Assembly: GCF_014493765.1 (NCBI RefSeq)
Contig: NZ_JACTVJ010000006.1
Coordinates: forward strand, 558,001-622,000
Source of the DNA: Streptomyces polyasparticus
GTDB lineage: Bacteria; Actinomycetota; Actinomycetes; Streptomycetales; Streptomycetaceae
Length of the DNA stretch: 64,000 bases
Direction of reading: 5' to 3'
Position 1 is the first letter of the stretch. Each line of letters begins with the position of its first letter. Below the pieces are notes generated by a model. That model was not told the DNA's origin, did not search any database, and saw only the letters and a program-made list of their open reading frames with translations. Positions 16,755 to 24,162 of the stretch are shown here, piece after piece. The position numbers and the translations under genes were made by a program.

Positions 16755-18236
16755 ATGACCGTGACCAGTGACACCCCGGAAAGCCAGGACTTCGGGCCCG
16801 GCATCGATCCGGAGCGGCTCGCCATCTGTCTCGCCGTGCTCGACGAGCTCGACAAGATCGAGGTCGACCACCCCGACGCGATCGCGGTCCGCCGCGCCAC
16901 CGCCGGGATCTACCGCACCGTGAAGCAGCGCCGCCGCCAGGAGCGCCGCGCCGCGAAGACCGAGCACGACCGCCAGGTCACGCACGCCACGGCCACCGGC
17001 TCCGCCGAGCGCATCGACGACGAGACCCAGGGCCTGCTGCCCAGCTCGTCCGTGGCCGGCGAGATCGCCGGGATACTCCAGCGGCCGCGTTCCTGCTACG
17101 TCTGCAAGGCGCGTTACGTCGAGGTCGACGCGTTCTACCACCAGTTGTGCCAGAAGTGCGCGGCCGAGAACCGGGCCAAGCGCGACGCCCGCACCGATCT
17201 GACCGGCAAGCGTGCACTGCTCACCGGCGGCCGCGCGAAGATCGGCATGTACATCGCGCTGCGGCTGCTGCGCGACGGTGCGCACACCACGATCACCACG
17301 CGCTTCCCCAAGGACGCCATCCGCCGCTTCAAGGCGATGGACGACTCCGCGGACTGGATCCACCGCCTCGAGGTCATCGGCATCGACCTGCGCGACCCGG
17401 CGCAGGCCGTGTCGCTCGCCGACCAGGTCGCCGAGCAGGGCCCGCTCGACATCCTCATCAACAACGCCACGCAGACCGTGCGCCGGCTGCCCTCCGCGTA
17501 CGCCGCACTCGTCGACGGCGAGAGCGCGCCGCTGCCCGCGGGCGAGCTGCCCCCGTACCACGTGATCGGCGCCTTCAACTCCGGTGCGGTGGACGGCATC
17601 CAGGCCCTGCCCGCCGGTATCTCCGGCATGGACGCACAGCAGGTCGCCGACCTCGCGCTCGTGGGCGGCCACGCCAGCATCGAGAAGCACCGCGACGGCT
17701 CCGCCATCGACGCCGGCGGCCTGCTGCCCGATGTCGTGGACACCAACACCTGGGTGCAGTCCATCGAGCAGATCTCCCCGGTGGAGCTGCTCGAGACCCA
17801 GCTGTGCAACTACACCGCGCCGTTCATCCTGATCAGCAAGCTCCGCGCCTCGATGGCCGAGGCCGCGGGCAAGGCCAGGTCCGGCCGTGCGTACGTGGTC
17901 AACGTGTCGGCGATGGAAGGGGTGTTCAACCGCGGCTACAAGGGCGCGGGCCACCCCAACACCAACGCCGCCAAGGCCGCGATGAACATGGTGACGCGCA
18001 CCAGCGCCCAGGAGATGTTCCAGACCGACGGCATCCTGATGACCTCCGTCGACACCGGCTGGATCACCGACGAGCGCCCGCACTACGACAAGCTCCGCCT
18101 CGCCGAGGAGGGCTTCCACGCTCCCCTCGACCTGGTCGACGGCGCGGCCCGGGTGTACGACCCGGTGGTGCGCGGCGAGGCCGGCGAGGACGTGTACGGG
18201 GTCTTCCTGAAGGACTACGCGCCCGGCAAGTGGTAA
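16755..18236 (+). CDS. Large SDR-fold protein with a CxxC...CxxC zinc-knuckle and altered catalytic motif
   Basis: A 493-residue protein. Residues ~1-110 are helical and charged (RRRQERRAAKTEHDRQ). Around 115-140 there is a four-cysteine knuckle, CYVC-x16-CQKC, likely binding zinc. A Rossmann SDR domain follows: LLTGGRAKIGMYIALRLL for the cofactor loop, ILINNATQTVRR, and VVNVSAMEG with the usual Ser. Where YxxxK is expected the sequence reads TNAAKAAM, so the catalytic Tyr is Thr while the Lys is kept. A ~90-residue insert separates NNAT from the active-site region. ATG start with AGGAAG. It may be a non-classical reductase or an SDR-fold binding protein; no known pathway can be assigned. Confidence 0.8.
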   Translation: MTVTSDTPESQDFGPGIDPERLAICLAVLDELDKIEVDHPDAIAVRRATAGIYRTVKQRRRQERRAAKTEHDRQVTHATATGSAERIDDETQGLLPSSSVAGEIAGILQRPRSCYVCKARYVEVDAFYHQLCQKCAAENRAKRDARTDLTGKRALLTGGRAKIGMYIALRLLRDGAHTTITTRFPKDAIRRFKAMDDSADWIHRLEVIGIDLRDPAQAVSLADQVAEQGPLDILINNATQTVRRLPSAYAALVDGESAPLPAGELPPYHVIGAFNSGAVDGIQALPAGISGMDAQQVADLALVGGHASIEKHRDGSAIDAGGLLPDVVDTNTWVQSIEQISPVELLETQLCNYTAPFILISKLRASMAEAAGKARSGRAYVVNVSAMEGVFNRGYKGAGHPNTNAAKAAMNMVTRTSAQEMFQTDGILMTSVDTGWITDERPHYDKLRLAEEGFHAPLDLVDGAARVYDPVVRGEAGEDVYGVFLKDYAPGKW

Positions 18237-18356
18237 GCGCCCGCGCCTCGCAAGGAGGCACCCGGGTCTGAATCCTGGCCGAAAGGCCGAGGCCCGCCGC
18301 GGGGAAGCCGAGGGAGGCTGGGGCTCTGCTTGCCGGAGCTCCAGAGAGGGAACAGC

Positions 18357-19865
18357 GTGTCGTTCCCATCCCGGCTGCGCCTCGTGGACTTCGCCCGGCT
18401 TCGTCTCGCGCACTTCCCCCGGCTTCGCCTGGCAGGCGCGGCGATGCCGGTGCTCGCGTTCCTGCTCGGGATGTGGGGCAGCACGGGCCCGTCCCCCTGG
18501 ACCGACGAGATCGTCACCATGGACGTGGCCCGGCGGTCCTGGCCCGAGCTGTTCGGACTGCTCGGCCGGGTCGACGCCGTACACGGTCTGCACTATGCCC
18601 TGATGCACATGGTGGGGCAGGTGACTTCGGTGACGGCGTTCACCATGCGCGTCCCCTCGGCGGCCGCGGTCGCCGTCGCCGTGGCGGGGACGGTGTGGCT
18701 CGGCCGGTCGCTCGGCGGACCCCGTTCGGGTGTCTGCGCCGGGCTCGCTCTCGCCGTGGCGCCGACGGCCTCCCGGTACGCGCAGGAAGGCCGCTCGTTC
18801 GCCTTCGTCATGGCGGCGGCCGTGCTGGCCACCGGAGCCCTGGTCAAGGTACTGAACGAACAAGACGTCCGCCGGCGAAGCCTGTTGGCGTATGCGTCGG
18901 CCGTCGCGGTGCTCGGCTGGCTGAACGTACTCGGTCTGCTGCTGCTCGCCGCGCACGCGCTCACCGTGGCGTGGCTCCGTCCCGGGCGGCGCACGGCACT
19001 TCGTGTGGCGGGCGCCCAGGTGGCAGGTCTCGTGACCGTCGCACCGCTGCTGATCATCGGGGCGACCCAGCACTCCGCCGTGGGCGAGGCACCGCCTGTC
19101 TCCGCGGGAACTCCCCTGGGATTTCTCTCCTGGCTCCTGAGCCCCGGCCAGGACACGCTCCTGCCATGGATGAAGCTCGTGCTCCTGGGTTCGGTCCTGA
19201 CCGCCTTGACGGCACTGGCCGTTCGCCGGCGCACCGCTCCGCCCCTGCTGCACGCCGTCGCCCTGCCGTGGCTGGTCGTGCCCCCGCTGTGCCTGGCCCT
19301 GGCCGCCGTGCTGCAGCCGGTGTTCGCGTACCGCTATCTGCTGTTCTGTCTGCCGGCGCTGGTGCTGCTGCTGGCCGGCGGTCTGTTCGCGCTGCACTGG
19401 ACGGCCCGCACCGCGCTGGTCCTGGCGATGGCCGTGCCCCTGGCCTTCGCCCACCGGGCGATCCGTCTGGAACCGAGCCGCGCCTGGGACACCGCGGCCG
19501 CCGTCAGGATCCTGCACGATCACGGTGCTCCGGGCGACGCCGTCGTCTTCACGGGTGCGCGGTGCGGGCTGATCTCCACCGCGTACGAGGAGGCCTTCGC
19601 CGGGCTGCCCGACGCGGGCCGCGCCCGCACCGCGGCCGAGACGGACGCGCTGGACGACGAACCCGTGCCCCCGGCTGTGCTCGCCAGGCGTCTGGAGCGA
19701 GCGTCCCGGGTCTGGCATGTGGCGTGCACTCATGTGTCGGAGGCCGCCCGTCCGGCGGCCGAGCGGGCAGATGCGCAGACGGAACAGGAGATACGGGCCG
19801 CAGGACTCAAGCCGTCCCGGCACTTCAGGACCAGGGGCATCGAGCTCACCCTCGAGACCCGCTGA
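18357..19865 (+). CDS. Polytopic membrane glycosyltransferase-like protein (GT39/mannosyltransferase type)
   Basis: About 502 residues with ~10-11 hydrophobic segments. The first extracytoplasmic loop contains GPSPWTDEIVTMD, matching the acidic motif of lipid-phosphosugar-dependent GT-C glycosyltransferases (Dol-P-mannose-type), and HGLHYALMHMVGQV follows as in that group. A C-terminal soluble portion of ~150 residues has two cysteines. The GTG start has GAGAGGG at good spacing. The N-terminus carries three RLRL units from a 24-bp DNA repeat before the first membrane segment. Likely transfers a sugar to a surface protein or glycan; donor and acceptor are unknown. Confidence 0.72.
   Translation: MSFPSRLRLVDFARLRLAHFPRLRLAGAAMPVLAFLLGMWGSTGPSPWTDEIVTMDVARRSWPELFGLLGRVDAVHGLHYALMHMVGQVTSVTAFTMRVPSAAAVAVAVAGTVWLGRSLGGPRSGVCAGLALAVAPTASRYAQEGRSFAFVMAAAVLATGALVKVLNEQDVRRRSLLAYASAVAVLGWLNVLGLLLLAAHALTVAWLRPGRRTALRVAGAQVAGLVTVAPLLIIGATQHSAVGEAPPVSAGTPLGFLSWLLSPGQDTLLPWMKLVLLGSVLTALTALAVRRRTAPPLLHAVALPWLVVPPLCLALAAVLQPVFAYRYLLFCLPALVLLLAGGLFALHWTARTALVLAMAVPLAFAHRAIRLEPSRAWDTAAAVRILHDHGAPGDAVVFTGARCGLISTAYEEAFAGLPDAGRARTAAETDALDDEPVPPAVLARRLERASRVWHVACTHVSEAARPAAERADAQTEQEIRAAGLKPSRHFRTRGIELTLETR
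18372..18443 (+). repeat. 24-bp in-frame tandem repeat at the glycosyltransferase N-terminus
   Basis: Three units (18372-18395, 18396-18419, 18420-18443) with the core CGGCTTCGCCTCG encode RLRLVDFA, RLRLAHFP and RLRLAGAA. They start five codons after the GTG and create a basic/hydrophobic lead-in to the first membrane helix. Confidence 0.88.
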
Positions 19866-19879
19866 ACACCGCGGCCGCC

Positions 19880-20713
19880 CTAAGCGGTGGGCCCGTCGGC
19901 CGCCCGCAGCTGCTCGTGCACGGCATACCCGGCGCTCGACCCGGCGGCCGCCCGTACCCGCGTACCGCCGTCCACGAGCAGATCCGCGCCCGTCACCCAG
20001 CGCGCGCCGTCCGACACCAGCCAAAGGACCGCGTCCGCGATGTCCTCGGGCTCGCCGATCCTGCCGAGCGGCAGCCCGTCGGCGATGCGCTGCTCGGCGC
20101 CTTCCCACACGAAGCGCGCCATCTCGGTGCGCACCAGGCCGGGGGAGACCGCGTTCACCCTGACCCGCGGGGCGAGTTCACCGGCGAGCTGCCGCGTCAG
20201 ATGCAGCAGCGCGGCTTTGCTGGTGCCGTACGCGCCGACGTTCGGCCCGACGCCGTGGGTGCCCTCCGTGCAGATGTTCACCACCGCGCCGCCGTGCTCG
20301 CGCATCCAGGCACGCCACGCCAACTGCACCAGGCGCAGCGGTGCTTCGACGTTGGTGGCGAACGCCGTGGTCCAGCGGTCGGGATCGGCTTCCATCAGGG
20401 GGCCGTACGGCTGGTTGGTCGCGGCATTGTTGACGAGGATGTCCAGCCGTCCGCACTCCTCGGTCAACTGCCGGACACAGGCGGCGAGATGGGCTGGATC
20501 GGCCACGTCGCCCGCGCAGCCGAACGCCCGCACGCCCGCCTTCTCCAGCTCGCCGACCGCCTGCCGTACGCCTTCGGGATCGCGCCCCGTGATGCCCACG
20601 GCCGCGCCCGCCGCACCGAGCCGGTGGGCGACGGCGAGCCCGATGCCCCGGGTTCCGCCGGTCACCAGGGCCGCCCTGCCGTCGAGTCGAGGCTCCGCTG
20701 CTCCAGATGTCAT
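19880..20713 (-). CDS. SDR-family oxidoreductase (FabG-like)
   Basis: NAD(P)-dependent short-chain dehydrogenase of 277 residues. Cofactor motif VTGGTRGIGLAVAHRL, structural NNAAT and catalytic YGTSKAALL are clear, and PGLVRTEMARF and the C-terminal LLVDGGTRV are conserved. The usual catalytic Ser position reads VVNICTEGTHG, with Thr probably replacing Ser. Start ATG (MTSGAAEP) is chosen because a longer frame upstream has no family similarity. It follows the PhnZ-like HD gene by 56 bp on the same strand, so they may be co-transcribed. Substrate unknown. Confidence 0.88.
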   Translation of the reverse strand: MTSGAAEPRLDGRAALVTGGTRGIGLAVAHRLGAAGAAVGITGRDPEGVRQAVGELEKAGVRAFGCAGDVADPAHLAACVRQLTEECGRLDILVNNAATNQPYGPLMEADPDRWTTAFATNVEAPLRLVQLAWRAWMREHGGAVVNICTEGTHGVGPNVGAYGTSKAALLHLTRQLAGELAPRVRVNAVSPGLVRTEMARFVWEGAEQRIADGLPLGRIGEPEDIADAVLWLVSDGARWVTGADLLVDGGTRVRAAAGSSAGYAVHEQLRAADGPTA

Positions 20714-20769
20714 CCGCGTACGGTGACATGGCGGACCACGGAACGGGAGACCCGTCACGCATCCGCTGC

Positions 20770-21342
20770 CTACCGCACCGCCGAGGCCACCAGCTCCAGC
20801 ACCGGCCTCCAGTCCTCCATCACCCCGGCGTCCAGGCCCACCACCTTCCCCGCGTCATCGGCCTGCCGCAGCGTGATCGCGTCCTGCGCATGGGGACCGT
20901 CCGCGAACGTCATGGCCTCCTCGTACGCCATCACCCCGCCTTGCGCGGCCAGCGTCCGCGCGCTCTGCGGGGACAGGGCCCGCCCCGGTTCGGTCGCGGC
21001 GAGGTAGCGCTTGGCGGGTACGTGCAGACGGACGAGCGCGGCGACCCGGTGGCCGAGCAGTGCGTGCACCGCGTCGGCGGCAACGTCGGCGTGTGCCGCG
21101 TCCTCACCCGGCCGCAGCAGATGGCCGAGGTCGTGCACGAGACCCGCCACCTGCAACTCCTTGTCGGCGGGATGCGAGCGGCGGAGCAGCGCGGCGGTCT
21201 GCAGCGCGTGGTCGTGCAGATCGACGGGATCACCGCTGCGGTCCGGGGTGTCCCAGGCGTCGCGGCAGGCGTGCAGCAGGTCCATCAGTTCGTCGACGGT
21301 GTGCACCTTCGTCCCCGACAACAGAGGACCGTGCGACTCCAT
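20770..21342 (-). CDS. PhnZ-like HD-domain oxygenase/phosphohydrolase
   Basis: A 190-residue HD-fold protein with a dinuclear-metal pattern: DLHDHALQTAALL, GLVHDLGHLL and a downstream His, followed by RLHVPAKRYLAATEPG. The HVxAKRYL block is typical of the PhnZ/TmpB branch, mixed-valent di-iron oxygenases that cleave hydroxylated phosphonates, rather than of HD nucleotidases. The partner 2-oxoglutarate dioxygenase (PhnY type) is not in this window. ATG start with GGAAGGAG upstream. Same strand as the following SDR gene. The subfamily is inferred from that block; phosphonate chemistry is a possibility, not a demonstration. Confidence 0.78.
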   Translation of the reverse strand: MESHGPLLSGTKVHTVDELMDLLHACRDAWDTPDRSGDPVDLHDHALQTAALLRRSHPADKELQVAGLVHDLGHLLRPGEDAAHADVAADAVHALLGHRVAALVRLHVPAKRYLAATEPGRALSPQSARTLAAQGGVMAYEEAMTFADGPHAQDAITLRQADDAGKVVGLDAGVMEDWRPVLELVASAVR

Positions 21343-21814
21343 GAGCGGCTCCTTCCGATGGAGAAGGCGAGGCGGTGATGGCACCAAGTGCCACGTAGGA
21401 GAAGGACAACAGGCCCGCCTGACCGCGAGGCCAACACCGCCTGAACCGCGTGCAGCGAGCGGCCCGCTTTGTCTCCTCCGTGTTTCCGTCTTGTCTCCGT
21501 GCAGGTCGGATTACCCACCCCTACAGTGGTTTTGGGCCGTTTTTCCGGGGGATGCGCAGAGATTTTGCCTCCCCATAGAGCGGGGGTCCGCTCATATGGG
21601 TACTCTGGTCCGGAACGGGCCACACCAACGGGTTCCACCAACACCCTTGGCCCGTCCTGGGACAAGCCGGTCACCACGGCTGCGTCCCGCATGAGCAACC
21701 GGCGCCACCGCGACCGAACAGTCCAGAGCGATGCCCCCACCGGGCGGCCGCGGCGTCCCCGGAGCGGGCGTCGACGGTGCGACCGGGGGTTACCCGACAC
21801 ATAAGGAGTGCGCG
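21343..21814. other. 472-bp intergenic region before the 59-residue small gene
   Basis: I see no convincing gene. Two open frames here lack codon-position bias and SD sites. The stretch 21480-21620 is less GC-rich (GGTTTTGGGCCGTTTTTCC, CATATGGGTACTCT), as expected for a promoter region, with TACTCT near 21601 as a possible -10. It likely serves both the HD gene and the small gene downstream. Confidence 0.5.
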
Positions 21815-21994
21815 GTGACACCAGACAAGTCAAAGAGTGAGCAAAGGTCTCCCAAGGACCGGCGCGACCGGGCCGGCCGCCGGCAGGGGGACCAGCTGGG
21901 CAGCCTGGAGGTGTGGGCGCGGTCGGCGCCGATCCGCCTCGCGGGCTACGAGGACGACCTCGCCGAGCCGCACATCCTGCCGAGCGTGGACTGA
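21815..21994 (+). CDS. Small protein of unknown function, 59 residues, possible precursor peptide
   Basis: A GTG preceded by a near-perfect SD (TAAGGAG, six-base spacing) opens a 59-codon frame. The first ~28 residues are highly charged and basic (KSKSEQRSPKDRRDRAGRR). The last ~30 are ordered and hydrophobic/acidic: LEVWARSAPIRLAGYEDD, then LAEPHILPSVD at the end. This leader-then-tail layout resembles secreted or modified peptide precursors, but no Cys/Thr-rich core, modifying enzyme or transporter adjoins it. I do not recognise a named family. An in-frame ATG 28 codons upstream has no SD and is rejected. The frame is confident because of the SD; the role is unknown. Confidence 0.65.
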   Translation: MTPDKSKSEQRSPKDRRDRAGRRQGDQLGSLEVWARSAPIRLAGYEDDLAEPHILPSVD

Positions 21995-22049
21995 CCAAGG
22001 CCTGCACAGGTCGGACCCCGACCTGTAACTGGTCACAGGACCGACGGCA

Positions 22050-22318
22050 CGTCTCGGGCGCGCACACATGAATCGTGTGCGCGCCCGGACCGCATCACGA
22101 GCGCGAGCAGTGCGGGCCGCGTCGCGCACTTCCGGATGCGTCCACAAGTTCCGCGCACCGACAGCCGGTTCGGCCCTGGCGCGGGCCGCGTGCGCGAGCA
22201 GCCGCTCCTCGAAGCCGCCCACGAACGGGTGGCGCAGACACACCGCACTCATCCCGTGCCGCCGCGCCATCGTCGCCGCGGTCAGCTCGTCCGTCTGCTG
22301 GGCGAGCCCGTAGGGATC
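22050..22318 (-). pseudogene. Remnant of an extended-SDR NAD-dependent epimerase/dehydratase
   Basis: The complementary strand translates to DPYGLAQQTDELTAATMARR, then VCLRHPFVGGFEERLLAHAA and RNLWTHPEVRDAA, which match the YxxxK active-site helix and downstream core of extended-SDR epimerases (here YGLAQ, so the Lys is Gln). The Rossmann N-terminus is missing, and after DAART the similarity continues only by changing frame (HMCAPETCRRS-like tail). The fragment has no start, lacks the catalytic Lys and is frameshifted, so it is a relic rather than a gene. Its intact source is not in the window. Confidence 0.7.
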
Positions 22319-22491
22319 GGCACCAGTTGTCCTTCGTACGGGCGAGCACCTGGCACTCACCTCCGGCACGCAGTGCCTTCCTTGAGCAGCGTCGGCAGCA
22401 TCTCGAGTAGCGTCGGCAGCGCCTCGCCCCATCTGTGCACGGCCGACGGGGCGTTCGCCATCTGGCAGGAGCGCGGTCCGGAGACAGGCCT
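22319..22491. other. Degenerate spacer with a 21-bp direct repeat
   Basis: Between the epimerase relic and the amidase stop, no gene is supported. Two 21-bp units, 22384-22404 and 22405-22425, share AGCGTCGGCAGC. On the minus strand they read ALPTLLE/MLPTLLKE followed shortly by a stop, possibly the tail of a lost gene; too little remains to identify it. Confidence 0.45.
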
Positions 22492-23868
22492 TCAGGCGCT
22501 GGGCGCGTGCCGCACCCACGGACGCAGGGACTCCAGCGTCTCGGCCAGATCGAGGAGGTGGTCCTCCCGGCCCGGGGCCGCCACCAGCTGCACCGCGCAG
22601 GGCACGCCCGAGGACAGCACCCCGAACGGGACCGACAGTGCGGGCCAGCCCGTCAGGTTCCACACCGGGGTGAAGGGCGAATAGCGGGTGTTGGCGGTGA
22701 GATTGCGCAGCCAGCCCCGCTCGTGCCAGGCCGCCGCGGCGGGACCGCGGCGGGCGAGGGCCGGGGTGAGCAGGATGTCGTGGCGCTCGAAGAACGGCTC
22801 GAGCAGCGCACGCAGCCGGGTCCGGCCCTCACCGCGCTCCACGCGGGCCAGCGTCCGGCCGCCGACCGCCGCATGGATGCGGGTACGGCGGGCGAGCCGC
22901 GTACGGTCCAGGCTTCGCGCGTCCACATGCGTGCCGGCGGTCCAGTGCGCGAGCGCGGAGGCGCCCAGCCAGAGCGGATACGGGGGATCCGCGTCCTCGA
23001 CGCGATGACCCGCCTCGACGAGGAGCTTGCCCGCCTCCTGGGTCGCGGTCCGCCAGGCCTTGGTGACCGGTACACCGGCCAGCGGGCTGCGGGTGGAGAG
23101 CGCGATCCTGAGCGGGTCGGCGGCGGGGGAGGGCTGGGGCGAGGTGCCGGACGTGGCTCTCGAAGCGGTGGGTGCCGACGTGCCCGACAGGACCGCGAGC
23201 ATCAGCCGGGCGTCGGCGACCGTCGTCGCCAGCGGACCGTTCTCGGAGAGCCCGAACCAGCCGCCGCCCAGATCGCGCGGCACCACCCCGTCGCCGGGCT
23301 TGAAGCCGAGCACCCCGCAGTTCGCGGCCGGAATCCGCAGCGAGCCCATTCCGTCGTTGCCGATCGCGAGCGGCACCATGCCGGCCGCCACCGCGGCCGC
23401 GCTGCCGCCGGAGGAGCCGCCGGCCGTACGGGAGGTGTCCCAGGGGTTGCGGGCCGTGCCGTGCACACCGTCCGTCGTGCCGAAGACGCACAGCTCGGGG
23501 ACGTTGGTCACGCCGACCACCACCGCACCCGCGGCCCGCAGCCGTGCCACCGTCGGATGGTCCTCGGTGGCGGGCGCGTCCGGTGTGGCCGCCGACCCGT
23601 TGCGCGTGGACTCGCCGCGTACCGGCAGATTGTCCTTCACCGCCACCGGCACACCGGCGAGCGGGAGTTCGGCTAGATCGGGATGCCCGGCGAGCGCCTC
23701 CGCCTCCGCGAGCGCCGCGCGGGCGCGCACCGTGCGGAAGGCGCCCACGCGGGCGTCGAGCAGTTCGATCCGTGCGAGATGCTCCGCCACGACCTCGCGC
23801 GGTGTCACGGCCTTCGCCCGCACCGCCGCTGTGATCTGTACGGCGCTCCGCCCTGCCCAGCTGGTCAC
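22492..23868 (-). CDS. Amidase-signature family hydrolase
   Basis: Predicted amidase of 458 residues that hydrolyses amide bonds. The Ser-cisSer-Lys triad is visible: Lys in VAVKDNLPV, cis-Ser and nucleophile region in TAGGSSGGSAAAVAAG, with GNDGMGSLRIPAANCGVLGFKP immediately after, all in family order. Length is normal for the family. The GTG start has GAGGAG upstream. It stands alone. Family members act on very different amides, so the substrate is open. The opposite strand is open over much of the gene but has no motifs. Confidence 0.92.
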   Translation of the reverse strand: MTSWAGRSAVQITAAVRAKAVTPREVVAEHLARIELLDARVGAFRTVRARAALAEAEALAGHPDLAELPLAGVPVAVKDNLPVRGESTRNGSAATPDAPATEDHPTVARLRAAGAVVVGVTNVPELCVFGTTDGVHGTARNPWDTSRTAGGSSGGSAAAVAAGMVPLAIGNDGMGSLRIPAANCGVLGFKPGDGVVPRDLGGGWFGLSENGPLATTVADARLMLAVLSGTSAPTASRATSGTSPQPSPAADPLRIALSTRSPLAGVPVTKAWRTATQEAGKLLVEAGHRVEDADPPYPLWLGASALAHWTAGTHVDARSLDRTRLARRTRIHAAVGGRTLARVERGEGRTRLRALLEPFFERHDILLTPALARRGPAAAAWHERGWLRNLTANTRYSPFTPVWNLTGWPALSVPFGVLSSGVPCAVQLVAAPGREDHLLDLAETLESLRPWVRHAPSA

Positions 23869-24083
23869 GGTCGCTCCTCGCCCTGCGCGTACGGCGTCCG
23901 CGCCGCCCGCTCCTCGATGATCTCCGCCCTCACAGGAGCACTGTGCCGCGTCCGGCCCCGCACGTCGAGCCTGCCCGGCCTGTACGTCGAGTTCGCCCGG
24001 CCCCGCACGTAGCGGTACATCCGACCACCCGGGTCAACTCCCGTGCCTGCGAAGCCCATTGACAGGTCTCCGCCACGCCTCAA

Positions 24084-24101
24084 TCATCAGACCTCCGATG
24101 A
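24084..24101. promoter_or_regulatory. Operator-like palindrome upstream of the alpha-L-fucosidase gene
   Basis: TCATCAGACCTCCGATGA has arms TCATC/GATGA about a CC/GG-rich centre, the shape of GntR/FadR-type operators. Its 15-base core AGACCTCCGATGAAT recurs identically at 26633-26647 before the fucose catabolic operon. It lies ~62 bp upstream of the ATG. Confidence 0.6.
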
Positions 24102-24162
24102 ATGTCCGGCACGAACCATCCCGCACAAGGACACCTCGTCCCCACGACAGGGAGTGCTGCAC

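Noticed and set aside
16566-20108. Open frame continuing upstream of the SGNH gene to 1501 residues
   Set aside because: Only the last ~320 residues show domains; the rest is antisense to the SDR and glycosyltransferase genes.
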